Origin: Oceanobacillus oncorhynchi
GTDB taxonomy: Bacteria; Bacillota; Bacilli; Bacillales; Amphibacillaceae
Assembly (NCBI RefSeq): GCF_000821065.1
Contig: NZ_CDGG01000001.1
Location: forward strand, 2,356,001-2,420,000
Reading direction: 5' to 3'
DNA length: 64,000 nt
Part shown: positions 25,373-35,483 of the stretch, piece after piece
How positions within the stretch are numbered: position 1 is the stretch's first letter
Layout: each line of letters opens with the position of its first letter
Position numbers and translations under genes: made by a program
Notes under the pieces: generated by a model
Database searches by the model: none
Seen by the model: the letters and a program-made list of their open reading frames with translations, nothing else
What the model was told of the DNA's origin: nothing

Positions 25373-26116
25373 ATGCAAAATATCATCTTTCAGCCGTTAG
25401 GAGATACAGGGATACGGGTACAGTTTTGCGAACAGGTTTCCTCCCGGCTAAATAAAAAGATCAGGAGCTTTTGCCTTCTGCTAAAAAAAGAGCGTATTAA
25501 AGGTATTGTAGAATGGGTTCCTGCCTATGATTCCGTTTCTGTCTATTATTTGCCGGACCAGCTTACGTATCATGCAATCTGTGAAGAATTATCCACTTTA
25601 TCCAGTTATGCATCACGGGATAAAGTGGAGCAGAGGAATCGGATATTTATTCCAACTTTGTACGGCGGGGAAGCTGGTTCTGATTTAGACCATGTCGCCG
25701 TTTCTAATCAATTAACAAAAGAAGAAGTGATTGAGAATCATTCAGGTACAGATTATCTTATTTATATGATGGGATTTCTGCCGGGCTTTCCTTATATGGG
25801 CGGACTGTCTAAATCCATTTGCACACCGCGGCTGGAAAGCCCGAGATTACATGTGCCGGCAGGATCGGTAGGAATCGCCGGGGAGCAAACGGTGATATAC
25901 TCATTACAGTCCCCGGGCGGTGCAAATATTATAGGACGTACACCTGTCACCTTGTTTGATTCTTCCCAAGAGAATCCATTTTTATTTCAGGCAGGAGATA
26001 AAATCCGCTTTGTTTCGATTACGGAAGAGGAGTATGAAGCAATAGAACAAGCGGTAAAGAACGGCAGCTATAAAGTGAGAAAGGAAGTGTTCCATGATGA
26101 AACAAAGAAGCATTGA
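25373..26116 (+). CDS. pxpB: 5-oxoprolinase subunit PxpB (KipI family)
   Basis: Subunit of the bacterial ATP-dependent 5-oxoprolinase, which opens 5-oxoproline to glutamate. KipI-type fold with the motifs [12 protein letters not shown] and the cyclophilin-like C-terminal part ([13 protein letters not shown]). In B. subtilis the homologue also inhibits the sporulation kinase KinA. Length 247. TGGAGGA site. The end overlaps pxpA by 23 bp. Confidence 0.93.
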   Translation: MQNIIFQPLGDTGIRVQFCEQVSSRLNKKIRSFCLLLKKERIKGIVEWVPAYDSVSVYYLPDQLTYHAICEELSTLSSYASRDKVEQRNRIFIPTLYGGEAGSDLDHVAVSNQLTKEEVIENHSGTDYLIYMMGFLPGFPYMGGLSKSICTPRLESPRLHVPAGSVGIAGEQTVIYSLQSPGGANIIGRTPVTLFDSSQENPFLFQAGDKIRFVSITEEEYEAIEQAVKNGSYKVRKEVFHDETKKH

Positions 26117-26864
26117 TTTAAACAGTGACTTGGGGGAGAGTTTTGGAGCTTATACGATAGGTCTTGATAACGAAATTTTGGAGGTAGTCACCTCTGCAAA
26201 CATTGCTTGCGGCTTTCATGCCGGAGATTATAATGTTATGGGAAAAACCGTTAAAATGGCTAAAGAAAAGCAGGTAGGGGTTGGAGCCCATCCAGGCTTT
26301 CCAGATTTGATTGGTTTTGGCAGAAGAGCCATTCAAGTGGATCCAGATGAAGTTTTTCATTTAACAGCTTACCAAATTGGTGCTTTAAAGGCCTTTTGTA
26401 ATATTCATGAGGTGCCTATGCAGCATGTGAAACCGCATGGAGCTTTGTTCAATATGGCAGCGAAAGACCGGGAGATTGCTGAAGCAATTGCGAAGGCGAC
26501 AGCTCAAGTAGATGAACAATTAATTCTCTTTGGGTCATCAGGAAGTGAATTGATTCGTGCGGGAAAAAAATACGGATTAAAAACAGCCTCAGAAGTATTT
26601 GCTGACAGAACGTATCAATCGGATGGCTCGTTGACAGCTCGAACAGAAAAAAATGCAATGATTACAGAGGTAGAAAAAGCAATTGAACAAGTACGCAGTA
26701 TGGTTTTTGAAGGAAAAGTCACCTCCGTTGATGGAGAGGAAGTCCAGGTGGAAGCCGACACCATCTGCGTCCATGGAGATGGACAGCATGCCCTTCTGTT
26801 TGCAAAGGAATTGCGGCAGCGTTTGGAACAAGAAGGGATTCGGATGAAACGTGTTGGAGAATAA
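26094..26864 (+). CDS. pxpA: 5-oxoprolinase subunit PxpA (LamB/YcsF family)
   Basis: Subunit A of 5-oxoprolinase, TIM-barrel-like. Recognised by [13 protein letters not shown] at the N-terminus, [22 protein letters not shown] and the C-terminal [11 protein letters not shown]; these Asp/Glu/His residues form the likely active site. 256 residues, normal length. GAAAGGAAGTG lies before the two tandem ATGs; either may be used. Overlaps both neighbours, indicating coupled translation of the complex. Confidence 0.95.
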   Translation: MMKQRSIDLNSDLGESFGAYTIGLDNEILEVVTSANIACGFHAGDYNVMGKTVKMAKEKQVGVGAHPGFPDLIGFGRRAIQVDPDEVFHLTAYQIGALKAFCNIHEVPMQHVKPHGALFNMAAKDREIAEAIAKATAQVDEQLILFGSSGSELIRAGKKYGLKTASEVFADRTYQSDGSLTARTEKNAMITEVEKAIEQVRSMVFEGKVTSVDGEEVQVEADTICVHGDGQHALLFAKELRQRLEQEGIRMKRVGE

Positions 26865-27852
26865 AGCGGAGCAGCAGCCGCTTTTTAAAGTAATTAAACC
26901 GGGACTGTTAACAACCATCCAAGACTTGGGAAGAACCGGCTTTCAAAAATACGGGGTTGTTGTCTCCGGAGCAATGGATCCATTCGCTTTGCAGACAGCC
27001 AATCTCTTAGTGGGAAATAGAAGAGATGAGGCCTGTCTGGAAATAACCATGATGGGTCCGGAGCTGGTTGTATTATCGGAAGCAACGATAGCTATTTGTG
27101 GCGCAGATTTAAGTCCTATGATAAATGGCAAAGCCGCACCGATGTGGAAATCAATCCAGCTTAAAAAGGATGATTATGTGACGTTTGGCGCTCCTCAATC
27201 GGGGGTGCGGACTTATTTATCTGTTTCGGGCGGGTTTGACTCACCAGTAGTTATGGGTAGTAAATCAACTTACCAAAAAGCTGGAATTGGGAAGCACGTT
27301 GAAAAGAAAGATACGATTTTCGGTTATGCGGTGAATGGAAAAGCAGGAGTTGGATTAATGCATACAGAAATCCCCAGGTACCGCAAGGAGGTAGAGCTTC
27401 GTGTCGTGAAAGGTCCACATATGGAGCGATTTACAAAGGAAGGAATAGATAACTTTTTCAATAACGTACATCTTGTTAGTCCGCAGGCAGACCGGATGGG
27501 GTATCGGCTTAAATCCAAGGCTATTGCTCATAAAAATGGAGCAGATATTTGGTCGGATGCCATTCCGTTTGGAGGTGTGCAAGTGCCGGTGAATGGCCAG
27601 CCAATCATATTGATGGCTGACCGGCAAACGACTGGGGGATATACGAGAATTGCTACAGTTATTTCTGTTGACCTTTCCAAAGTAGCTCAGCTTGTCCCGG
27701 GCGGCAAAATTTGTTTCCGGGAGGTAGATGTCGAAGAGGCACAAAAACTTTATAGGGAAAGAGAACAGTTTTTACTTCAAATAAAATATTTTTGCAGAGG
27801 TGATAGCAGTGTTAAAGGAAAGAATGGCTATTCGAAAAGGAGAGTGGACTAA
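26851..27852 (+). CDS. pxpC: 5-oxoprolinase subunit PxpC (KipA family)
   Basis: Third subunit of 5-oxoprolinase, with the biotin-dependent carboxyltransferase-like (AHS2) fold. Motifs: [50 protein letters not shown] and [14 protein letters not shown]. It starts at GTG 26851 overlapping pxpA. The C-terminus (from about residue 310) overlaps the start of the next gene. With pxpA and pxpB the complete enzyme is encoded. Confidence 0.94.
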   Translation: MLENKAEQQPLFKVIKPGLLTTIQDLGRTGFQKYGVVVSGAMDPFALQTANLLVGNRRDEACLEITMMGPELVVLSEATIAICGADLSPMINGKAAPMWKSIQLKKDDYVTFGAPQSGVRTYLSVSGGFDSPVVMGSKSTYQKAGIGKHVEKKDTIFGYAVNGKAGVGLMHTEIPRYRKEVELRVVKGPHMERFTKEGIDNFFNNVHLVSPQADRMGYRLKSKAIAHKNGADIWSDAIPFGGVQVPVNGQPIILMADRQTTGGYTRIATVISVDLSKVAQLVPGGKICFREVDVEEAQKLYREREQFLLQIKYFCRGDSSVKGKNGYSKRRVD

Positions 27853-28573
27853 ACCCACAGCAGGGCTGGCTCCAACTCATGTACAGGCAAACCTGGTCAT
27901 TGTTCCAAAGAAGCATGCGTATGACTTTCTCTTATTTTGTATGCGAAATCCGAAGTCTTGCCCATTGATTGAAGTGACGGATGCTGGCTCCTATACACCT
28001 GTAAGCTCTGCGCCGGATGCAGATATCAGAACGGATATTCCGAGATATCGAATTTTTAGACACGGGAAGCTGGCAGATGAAGTGATGGATATTACAGAAG
28101 AATGGCGTGAGGATTTTATCAGCTTTTTGATTGGATGCAGCTTTACCTTTGAAAATGCTTTAAGGGCGGCTGGAATTCCTTTGAGGCATATAGAAAACAA
28201 ACAAAATGTTACGATGTATGAAACCAATGTGCCCTGTCATGGGGCAGGGGACTTTCAAGGGAATCTGGTGGTTTCCATGCGTCCGATTCGCGCAGATCAT
28301 GTGCCCGCAGCTGTTCAAATCACATCGGCCTTCCCAACGATGCATGGCGCACCGGTACAGGTTGGTTATCCAGAGAAGCTGGGAATCAAAAACCTGCAGG
28401 CCCCTGAATATGGTGATCCTGTAGAAATAAAGGAAGATGAAATTCCAGTGTTTTGGGCGTGTGGTGTAACACCGCAGCTTGTAGCACTTCAAGCAAAAAT
28501 TGAAATAATGATCACACATGCTCCAGGACATATGTTTATTACAGATTTGCTGGATTCTGAAATAGGAAGATGA
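27809..28573 (+). CDS. YcsI-like putative hydro-lyase (DUF1445)
   Basis: Member of the D-glutamate cyclase-like/DUF1445 family (B. subtilis YcsI), about 254 residues. Recognisable family segments are [41 protein letters not shown] and FWACGVTPQ. Distant mammalian relatives convert D-glutamate to 5-oxo-D-proline, which fits a 5-oxoprolinase operon: this enzyme could feed or drain the same pool. The GTG at 27809 with AGAGGTG is preferred to the GTG at 27800. Last gene of the operon. Confidence 0.85.
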   Translation: MLKERMAIRKGEWTKPTAGLAPTHVQANLVIVPKKHAYDFLLFCMRNPKSCPLIEVTDAGSYTPVSSAPDADIRTDIPRYRIFRHGKLADEVMDITEEWREDFISFLIGCSFTFENALRAAGIPLRHIENKQNVTMYETNVPCHGAGDFQGNLVVSMRPIRADHVPAAVQITSAFPTMHGAPVQVGYPEKLGIKNLQAPEYGDPVEIKEDEIPVFWACGVTPQLVALQAKIEIMITHAPGHMFITDLLDSEIGR

Positions 28574-28598
28574 GTTTGTAGAACGATTGAAGCTGCCA

Positions 28599-28633
28599 AA
28601 AGCGCCTAATCACTTTAAAGATTACGGCGCTTT
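28599..28633 (+). terminator. Probable terminator of the pxp operon
   Basis: AAAGCGCC-TAAT / ATTA-(c)-GGCGCTTT; one bulged base, weak T-run. Confidence 0.6.
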
Positions 28634-28650
28634 GAATCATTTTGCTGGAT

Positions 28651-29196
28651 TCATTGAACATATCTCTCATCAAAATATTCAATATCATCGATGTACCATT
28701 TATTATCTATTTTCATCATCGTAATATTGTCGTACAGCTCGTATTTGGAACCCTGATCAGGAATATCGGATGGCAAGGTGATACGAATCTCTGTGCCTAC
28801 GATTTTATCGTCCTGTGTCAGCCAGGATGATACGCCTTTTCTTCTGGAAGCTTCAATTTGAGAATAGCGGAATCCGTCACCCGTATTTGTTAGAAAAAAA
28901 GTGATATTTTCAGGAGTTTCTTCATAATCCGGATTTCCTTCCATGCTGTTTCGGATTTGATAGGCAACTTTTCTGGAAAAATCACCTGAAAAATATTCGC
29001 CCAGCTGATCGTCAACTGTTTCGATGACCTCTTCCGGATCATCTGAATCAATAATAAGGTCGCCGTGATTTAATTCATGAATAAAGTCTTCCAGTACGTC
29101 CAGGCTTCCCACTTCTGCCTTGTCATGAGAATCAACGCAGCCAGATAATATAATAAAGATACATAAATATAGCACAGACCCAAAAATATTTCGCAA
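28651..29196 (-). CDS. Predicted lipoprotein of unknown function (181 aa)
   Basis: I do not recognise the family. TTG start behind AAGGAAGG; signal peptide with lipobox ILSGC; mature part is acidic and predicted alpha/beta, ending in a WYIDDIEYF strand as in small NTF2-like lipoproteins of Firmicutes. It is 24 bp downstream of another lipoprotein gene, so the two probably form an operon. Confidence 0.7.
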   Translation of the reverse strand: MRNIFGSVLYLCIFIILSGCVDSHDKAEVGSLDVLEDFIHELNHGDLIIDSDDPEEVIETVDDQLGEYFSGDFSRKVAYQIRNSMEGNPDYEETPENITFFLTNTGDGFRYSQIEASRRKGVSSWLTQDDKIVGTEIRITLPSDIPDQGSKYELYDNITMMKIDNKWYIDDIEYFDERYVQ

Positions 29197-29220
29197 AGCG
29201 TTCCTTCCTTTCTGCCTTCC

Positions 29221-29751
29221 TTATCTGTCCTTTCCTAATCTTTCTAATTCTTCTCCATTTGAGTCATACTCGGTAATCCAATAGACATGATATTTATCCA
29301 TTAACGTATCTAAGCTCTCTGCAAATTCTTTATTTTTATCAGCAATTGGCATGCTGTTTTCATTGAATTTCTCCAAAGCAATTTCTGTTTCTGATTCCGT
29401 ACTGTCAGGGTTTAACTCATCAGCAAGCTCTTGGAATAATGCTAATAAATAAGACTCTCTGTCTAATAGTAATTCGTTTAAATCATTAACAGCACGATAT
29501 TCCAAATCTGTCTGCTCCAGATAGTCAACACTTTTTGTTAAAACAGGCAATATATCGTTTTCGATAATAAGTAACATTTCTTCGGCATCCTCTGCCCAAT
29601 TAAGAGAGGAGTATGTAGAACTATCTATCTCCCAGTTCTCCATCCAATGATTATAAAAGGCAATCAGTTCATCGCCTTTTTGACTTTTATTAAAACAGCC
29701 GGAAAGAAGCAGTATGCCAGCCAATCCAAAGAATAGCCAAACCCTTTTCAA
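29221..29751 (-). CDS. Predicted lipoprotein of unknown function (176 aa)
   Basis: Lipoprotein signal with lipobox LLLSGC, then an almost wholly helical, Glu/Leu-rich mature domain (coiled-coil-like, about residues 35-160). An AAGGAGG lies 8 nt before a TTG at 29751; the GTG at 29760 overlaps that site and is less likely. No function can be inferred beyond extracytoplasmic anchoring. Confidence 0.68.
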   Translation of the reverse strand: MKRVWLFFGLAGILLLSGCFNKSQKGDELIAFYNHWMENWEIDSSTYSSLNWAEDAEEMLLIIENDILPVLTKSVDYLEQTDLEYRAVNDLNELLLDRESYLLALFQELADELNPDSTESETEIALEKFNENSMPIADKNKEFAESLDTLMDKYHVYWITEYDSNGEELERLGKDR

Positions 29752-29842
29752 CAAAGCCACCTCCTTGCATTGCTAAGTAATAACAGCGCAATACAGAAAC
29801 AAGATACAGCGTACCTTTTATGTACAAAAATAACGAATGTTT

Positions 29843-30538
29843 TCATGATGTAATAAATAATAATAAGAATATCGGAACAAGAAAAGAAACAACCACAGCA
29901 CTGAGTGTCATAGATAAAGCACTGATGGCGCCTTCCATTTCACTGTCCTCTAATACTTTTGCCGTCCCTATTGCATGAGAAGCCGTTCCAATACTGAGTC
30001 CTTTAGCAATGGGATGCTCAATCCGGCAAATTTTTAAAATAACAGGCCCAAACATTGCTCCGCTGACACCAGCTAACATAACGAATACAGCAATTAGGGA
30101 AATATTCCCGCCTGCTGTGTCCGTAATACTGATCGCAATAGGAGCAGTTACAGATTTAGCAGCAACAGTCTGAATCAGCCAGTCATCAAAACCTAATAGC
30201 TTTGCTCCTGCTATTCCAGTAAAAACACCGGTCAGAGAACCGGCAAATATACCGATACCTATCGCACCTGCATATTTTTTGATTAAGTGAATTTCTCTGT
30301 ATAAAGGAACAGCCAGAGAGACAACGATAGGACCGAGAAAAAGATCAATCCACTGCCCGCCAATCATATAGGTTTCATAAGAGATTCCTGTTAAGGATAA
30401 GAAAATGACCATACTTGCCGTACAAAGGAAAATAGGCATGGTAAATGGGCTTGGTTTCCTTCGATATATCCTCTTGGATAACCGGTACAGGATAAACGTT
30501 CCTGCAATTGCCGTTATCCCAATAAAGAAATTAGTCAT
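29843..30538 (-). CDS. LrgB/CidB family membrane protein
   Basis: A 231-residue protein with about seven hydrophobic segments and the family signature of LrgB/YohK proteins (GSLTGVFTGIAGAKLLG; KSVTAPIAISIT; SIGTASHAIGTAK). Partners of LrgA-type holin-like proteins, implicated in murein hydrolase control or in export of small metabolites such as pyruvate. Its start overlaps the lrgA-like gene by 8 bp. Confidence 0.9.
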   Translation of the reverse strand: MTNFFIGITAIAGTFILYRLSKRIYRRKPSPFTMPIFLCTASMVIFLSLTGISYETYMIGGQWIDLFLGPIVVSLAVPLYREIHLIKKYAGAIGIGIFAGSLTGVFTGIAGAKLLGFDDWLIQTVAAKSVTAPIAISITDTAGGNISLIAVFVMLAGVSGAMFGPVILKICRIEHPIAKGLSIGTASHAIGTAKVLEDSEMEGAISALSMTLSAVVVSFLVPIFLLLFITS

Positions 30539-30899
30539 AGGATTTCACCTCTTTTTTTAAGATGAAATTTGTTACAATCCCACTGACACCGATAACAATA
30601 AAGGTACTAACAATAACCAATAGAATGGTCAAGCTGCCTTTGCCATAAAAAAAGGTTAAGTACTGGATAATTCCAATGGTAACCGGGATAAAGAAAAATG
30701 GGATATCTTTTAAAAGAAAATCAACACCAGCCTGCATCCACGTTAAAGGAATTATTTTGAAAAATAACAGGCTGAAAAGCAGCAGCATCCCAATAAGACT
30801 GCCGGGAATACTCAGGGAGAAGAAGCCTTGAATAAGCTGGCCAATAAAATTAAAAAGAAATAAAATACCAATTTGTAAAATCATTATGAAATACTTCAC
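30531..30899 (-). CDS. LrgA/CidA family holin-like protein
   Basis: A 122-residue protein with four hydrophobic helices and the CidA/LrgA hallmark LSIPGSLIGMLLLF. First gene of the pair. Whether it belongs to the Lrg (anti-holin) or Cid (holin) side cannot be told. An AACGGAGG site precedes the ATG. No LytTR-type regulator is nearby, unlike many lrgAB loci. Confidence 0.88.
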   Translation of the reverse strand: MKYFIMILQIGILFLFNFIGQLIQGFFSLSIPGSLIGMLLLFSLLFFKIIPLTWMQAGVDFLLKDIPFFFIPVTIGIIQYLTFFYGKGSLTILLVIVSTFIVIGVSGIVTNFILKKEVKSYD

Positions 30900-31111
30900 T
30901 ATAAACCTCCGTTGTTATTCTCCATTTTGAACAGCCTTTAAAAAAGAAAAGATACTAATCATTTTATCAGAAAACGTGTCATTCGTTAAAGGGCGTTTTG
31001 AAAGCATATTTCCTTTCTTGAAAATCTTGATAATCTGGAACGCGACCCGTTGATGAAAAAAGATTTTTGTTGTCTGTCCCTTCTAAATAGAAAAAGTAGG
31101 ATTGCATAAAA

Positions 31112-31144
31112 AAACAGCCCGGCAAAGCGCTGGCCAGGCTGTTT
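31112..31144 (-). terminator. Terminator of yhgE
   Basis: AAACAGCC(c)GGC / GGCC(a)GGCTGTTT, with seven T residues in the minus direction. Confidence 0.9.
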
Positions 31145-31178
31145 GTAATCTTAATATTATTACATGATCATCATTTTG

Positions 31179-34100
31179 TTAATCAATCATATTACTTTTC
31201 TTGCTCTTAAGATAGGCTTTATGAACACGCGGTGCAATCCATGGCCGGAAAGTATATCCTAACAGAATAAAGATAGCCGGGAAAATCGCCAGTATAAGGA
31301 ATCGGTTGTAAACAACAGACCATACAATACCGCCGGTCGCTTCTCTTAGAATATCAATAGCATACGTGAACGGCAGGAATGGGTGAATAGCCTGGAAAAA
31401 TTCCGGCGCTACTTGGATTGGAAACATTCCGCCGCCGCCTGATAATTGCAGAATCATAAAGATAATCGCAATCGCCTTTCCGACGTTTCCAAATAAGGAA
31501 ACTAACGTGTATACGATAATCATAAACGCTAACGCAATCAAGACGCTAAAGAGTGTAAAGTAAACAGGGTGTGCCATATAAGCATCGAGTATAAAGATAT
31601 TGCCGAGCGAAACAATGACCGCTTGTAAAATAGCTACAATCAAGAACAAGGTCATTCGGCCAAGATAAATATCTCTTAAGCTGAATTCTTCTCTATTTTT
31701 ATCTTTTAGATCCGTTGTAATCAAATTACAAAGCAGTAATGCACCAACCCATATTGCCAGCACAGTGTAGAATGGTGTGTTGGCTGAACCGTAGTTCGGG
31801 ATAGGGAATAATTTTTCTTCATCCAGTTGTACCGGACGGGAGAAATACTCTGTTTCATCACTCAAGTCATTCTGCAATGCAGCAATTAATTCCTCGATAA
31901 TTTGATCGTCTTCCATCTGTTTTATCCGGTCATAGGCATTTTGAATATCCTCTTTGTATCCTGGCCAATCATCACGGATAAAGTCGGCCATTTCTCCAAT
32001 AGCTTCCTGCGCTTCCGGTAAATTATCCTGCACAAGGGAATTCAAATTCTCATATTGGGCAATTAAATCATCCATATCGTTTGTAACAAAGCCGGCTAAA
32101 TTATTTATTTCATCTTCTAAATGCGGCATATCATTCTGGAAAAAGCCGCTTGCCATATCCACACCATTTTTAAATTCAGGGAAGTGTTGATTTACAGTAT
32201 CAGAGACATCACTGAATTGTTCTTCATAATATGGTAAGTTCTCATTTAAAAGGTTTAAATAATATTGGGAATCATTAACAACTGTTGCTGCTTCCGATAA
32301 ATAATTAGAAGCTAAATCAGTATATTCCAATGCGGCACTTAACTTGGAATCTGCATCATTTAACCTATTTTCTAACGTAGTGAAAGCATTATTCACAAAT
32401 GGTTCTAATGTGTCCTCGTTAAAGGTTTGTAACGTATTCAAATCATTTATGGCGTTATCCTTCACGTCTTCTAACTGGCTAAGGTCTAAATTTCCGTTTT
32501 CCAGAAAATCAATGACATTATTTAAATTAAAATCGCCGCTTTCAAGAGCCTCTTGAATGTTATCCAACTCCTCTTTATTCTCCGGAGTTTCTAATAAAGC
32601 AAGTGAGTTCTCCGTGCTTGTAATAGAGGATTGAAGCCCTTCAATACTGTCCTGAATCGCTTGAAGTTGCTCTTCTGCATACTCTGCCCGGTCAGGATTT
32701 TCCTTCATGGCAATCAATTCAGGCAGTTGCTGTATATTGCTTTTAGCAAGGTCTATATTTTGATCCAATACATTGGAAATTTCATCAAAAGCCTGCATCG
32801 TATCGTCATGAAGTTCATTAATGACTTGGTCGATTTCTTCATCACGCTGCTGCGTTTCCGGTGTATCTTCGGATTGCTCTGTTTCTTCTGCAGCATTATC
32901 ATTATTTTCTTCGCTTTCTTGTTCTGTGTTTTCTTCCGCGTCATTGCTGCTTTCTTCGTTATTCTCTTCGGTACCTTCTTCGGCATTGTCACTATTCTCA
33001 TCGGTTTCTTCGTTCTCTTCATTTTGTGAGGTATCTGGAACAAATTCAGCATTTGCTAAATCTTCTTTGACCTCATCGAAAGAGGATTGGTAATCAGCTA
33101 TTGCCTCATTTAACGTAGTTATATCTTCTTCCGTAAAATTATCCGCTTCTATTTTAGTAAGCATATCCTCTAATTCAGCAGAAAGTTCATTTCCTTGCTC
33201 TTTTGTTCCGTCAGCAGTACTGCTTAATTTATCTAAGGACTCATTTGATTCCAGACTGTCTGAATTACGAAGCTCTTCTAGCATTTCTTCCAGCTTACCT
33301 TGAGAATCACCAACTGAATCCTTTACGTTATTCACAAAATCAGGTGTTACGGATTCTTCTGTATTAAAATCAAAGGAAGGCAGTCCATTGATAATTTCCT
33401 CCGCTTCATTGATTCGGCTGTTGACAAGCTCTGATACTTCATCGGTTGCTTGTTCGGCCTCTTCTAACGTGTCCTGTGCATTATCAACCTGATTTTGATA
33501 GTCCTGAATTTGATTATTGATCTCTGGAATACGTTCTTGTACATCTGCTAGCGTATCGCCGGCAGTAATACTTGCTGCATAAGCATCCTCCAGTCCCTGA
33601 TTAATCGCAGGGAAATATTGCTGGATAGAGCTGATTCGAGTTAAAGCATTTTCGATGTCAGGCATGGATTGATTTAATTCAACCACTGCATTTCCAAGCC
33701 GATTGATATCATCCAGATGAGACTGGGCAGTCAGAATCTGATCTCCGCCTTCCCGAATGTTCGACTCGTACTCCTGTAAGCTGTCTAATGTATCTGCATA
33801 GTTCTGAATCGTATCTTGATCTTCGTCTAACTGAACAATAAGGTCGCCTGCTTCATCAATATCATCAATGTGATCATGCAGATTATAAACAGCATCTCTT
33901 ATTTTTTGCATGGTAGGCAGATTTTCTTCAAGCTCTATCCCTGCGTTATTAAATTCTTCCAGCAATGTTTTTGCCGTTGTCTGCACAAATTCATCATTAA
34001 TGGTTTCTGTGATTTGTGTAGCTCCGGTGCTGGTCATTTTAGGAGCAATGGCATTGACCTTTTCATTCACTTTATATTGGACGATGGCGCTCCTTGGTTC

Positions 34101-34481
34101 TTCATTAAGTATACTGGCTACATCCTCCGAAAAGCTTTCAGGAATATGAATTGTGGCAAAGTATTCTCCTGTATATACCTTTTCATCTGCTTCTTCAATG
34201 GAATCATCGAACTGCCAGCCTAACGAATCATTTTCCTTTAAGTTTTCTATCAGTTCGTCTCCCATATTAATGGATTGGTCTTCCACTTCCGTCCCGGTAT
34301 CATCACTGACTACGCCAATTTTGATTCCCTCTGTATTGGAGTAAGGGTCCCAGGATGCTTTTATATTAAACCAGGCATAAAAAGAAGGGAGGATGGCTAA
34401 CCCAATAATTAAAATAAGAACAGAAGGAACCCGAATGATGTTTTTCATATCTTGTTTAGTAATTTTAAAAGCTTTTTTCAA
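31179..34481 (-). CDS. yhgE: YhgE/Pip-type large membrane protein with acidic insert
   Basis: Membrane protein of the YhgE/Pip (phage infection protein) family, 1,100 residues from the TTG at 34481 (AGAGGAG, 7 nt). One helix near the N-terminus (VLILIIGLAILPSFYAWFNI) precedes a very long extracytoplasmic helical region, then about six C-terminal helices of the ABC-2 type. Family members in Lactococcus are a phage receptor; relatives (EsaA-like) serve type VII secretion. B. subtilis YhgE is clearly shorter. A low-complexity acidic stretch (about 32830-33040, EEN/EES/DAEEN units) sits mid-protein. Divergent TetR gene as in yhgD-yhgE. Confidence 0.88.
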   Translation of the reverse strand: MKKAFKITKQDMKNIIRVPSVLILIIGLAILPSFYAWFNIKASWDPYSNTEGIKIGVVSDDTGTEVEDQSINMGDELIENLKENDSLGWQFDDSIEEADEKVYTGEYFATIHIPESFSEDVASILNEEPRSAIVQYKVNEKVNAIAPKMTSTGATQITETINDEFVQTTAKTLLEEFNNAGIELEENLPTMQKIRDAVYNLHDHIDDIDEAGDLIVQLDEDQDTIQNYADTLDSLQEYESNIREGGDQILTAQSHLDDINRLGNAVVELNQSMPDIENALTRISSIQQYFPAINQGLEDAYAASITAGDTLADVQERIPEINNQIQDYQNQVDNAQDTLEEAEQATDEVSELVNSRINEAEEIINGLPSFDFNTEESVTPDFVNNVKDSVGDSQGKLEEMLEELRNSDSLESNESLDKLSSTADGTKEQGNELSAELEDMLTKIEADNFTEEDITTLNEAIADYQSSFDEVKEDLANAEFVPDTSQNEENEETDENSDNAEEGTEENNEESSNDAEENTEQESEENNDNAAEETEQSEDTPETQQRDEEIDQVINELHDDTMQAFDEISNVLDQNIDLAKSNIQQLPELIAMKENPDRAEYAEEQLQAIQDSIEGLQSSITSTENSLALLETPENKEELDNIQEALESGDFNLNNVIDFLENGNLDLSQLEDVKDNAINDLNTLQTFNEDTLEPFVNNAFTTLENRLNDADSKLSAALEYTDLASNYLSEAATVVNDSQYYLNLLNENLPYYEEQFSDVSDTVNQHFPEFKNGVDMASGFFQNDMPHLEDEINNLAGFVTNDMDDLIAQYENLNSLVQDNLPEAQEAIGEMADFIRDDWPGYKEDIQNAYDRIKQMEDDQIIEELIAALQNDLSDETEYFSRPVQLDEEKLFPIPNYGSANTPFYTVLAIWVGALLLCNLITTDLKDKNREEFSLRDIYLGRMTLFLIVAILQAVIVSLGNIFILDAYMAHPVYFTLFSVLIALAFMIIVYTLVSLFGNVGKAIAIIFMILQLSGGGGMFPIQVAPEFFQAIHPFLPFTYAIDILREATGGIVWSVVYNRFLILAIFPAIFILLGYTFRPWIAPRVHKAYLKSKKSNMID

Positions 34482-34772
34482 AAAAATTCTCCTCTTTTCT
34501 CGATCGGGTAAATAAAAAATTATAAAATGTGTTATTATTTCAGAATCAATGCTAACATCTATAGTTGATATAAAAGAATAAATATGTTGTCTTCCTCTGG
34601 CGGTTGCACATAATAAATTCAATGTAGTTTCTCACCTATAGATTTTGGTTATGTGTCTTATTTTATGCTTTATACATACAGATTGAAGTATCCAATGGCT
34701 GCCAGAATCAGTACTTTTAATTTTTTAATGTTCATCTTTTACTAGAAGTATGGTATCATAAAAATAAATGAA

Positions 34773-34785
34773 TGACAATCAGTCA
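34773..34785. promoter_or_regulatory. Candidate operator of the TetR regulator
   Basis: TGAC-AATCA-GTCA, a dyad of the type bound by TetR repressors, lies 30 bp before the TetR start and after a plausible -10 (TATCAT at 34754). Probably autoregulatory; it could also act on divergent yhgE. Confidence 0.45.
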
Positions 34786-34815
34786 GTTTTAAAATTTTCA
34801 AAAGGGGGCATAGTA

Positions 34816-35412
34816 GTGGCTAGAATATCAAATAAAAAAGAGCTTATTTTAGAGAGTGCCTATCAGATTTTTAAAGAAAAAGGGCTGGAAGATACGCGTG
34901 TCTCCCAGATTGTGAAAAAAGCCGGGATTGCTCAAGGAACATTTTATTTATACTATAACAGCAAAATGGATGTTCTCCCGGATTTAGCACAGCAAATCAT
35001 CTCCAATTATACGCAATACCTTACAGAGCATGGAGATATAGAAGCTGGGCTGGATGCTAATTTACGCCTGGCAATAGATCGTATTTTTGAAGTGAACCAG
35101 GAAGATAGAACAATCCCTTCGATTGTTTACGCAGGGATTACCAGAAGCGGGGATATCGATAAGTGGAAGGTCATTTATCGTCCATTATATGATCTGATTG
35201 CTGACTATCTGAAGGCTGCAAAAGCAAATGGAGAAATCCGGGAAGATATCCATCCGGATTATTATAGTGAATTTGTAATATCTTTAATTGAATCTACGGC
35301 AAGAGGCTTGATTTTATTTCAGCATTCTCCGGAGGAAGTGGAAAAATATAAAGAAGAGCTGTCATCCTTTATATTGAATGCTGTGTCTTGGACTCCGATA
35401 AAAGTAATTTAA
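34816..35412 (+). CDS. yhgD: TetR-family regulator (YhgD-like)
   Basis: A 198-residue repressor: helix-turn-helix at about residues 10-55 (ILESAYQIFKEKGLEDTRVS, then GIAQGTFYLYYNSK) and a ligand-binding C-terminal domain. The GTG at 34816 behind AAAGGGGG is chosen; the frame runs from 34768. Its position beside yhgE matches the B. subtilis order. The ligand is unknown. Confidence 0.88.
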   Translation: MARISNKKELILESAYQIFKEKGLEDTRVSQIVKKAGIAQGTFYLYYNSKMDVLPDLAQQIISNYTQYLTEHGDIEAGLDANLRLAIDRIFEVNQEDRTIPSIVYAGITRSGDIDKWKVIYRPLYDLIADYLKAAKANGEIREDIHPDYYSEFVISLIESTARGLILFQHSPEEVEKYKEELSSFILNAVSWTPIKVI

Positions 35413-35415
35413 ATT

Positions 35416-35460
35416 AAAAAGACTTCGATTCTAGTATTTTTATAGAAGCGAAGTCCTTTT
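35416..35460. terminator. Bidirectional terminator
   Basis: AAAAAGACTTCG / CGAAGTCCTTTT between the converging TetR and mqo genes. Confidence 0.8.
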
Positions 35461-35483
35461 ATTATTCATTCGTATGAACCTTC

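Noticed and set aside
32631-33093. Several long plus-strand open frames opposite yhgE, rich in Ser/Leu/Phe
   Set aside because: They mirror the acidic low-complexity stretch of yhgE; codons of GAA/GAG repeats create stop-free complements. No start signals.
19132-34650. Similarity of AATGTAGTTT...GATTTTG at 19135-19165 and 34620-34650
   Set aside because: Only short, gapped similarity in AT-rich DNA; no consistent boundaries. Could be a very old repeat but not supportable.
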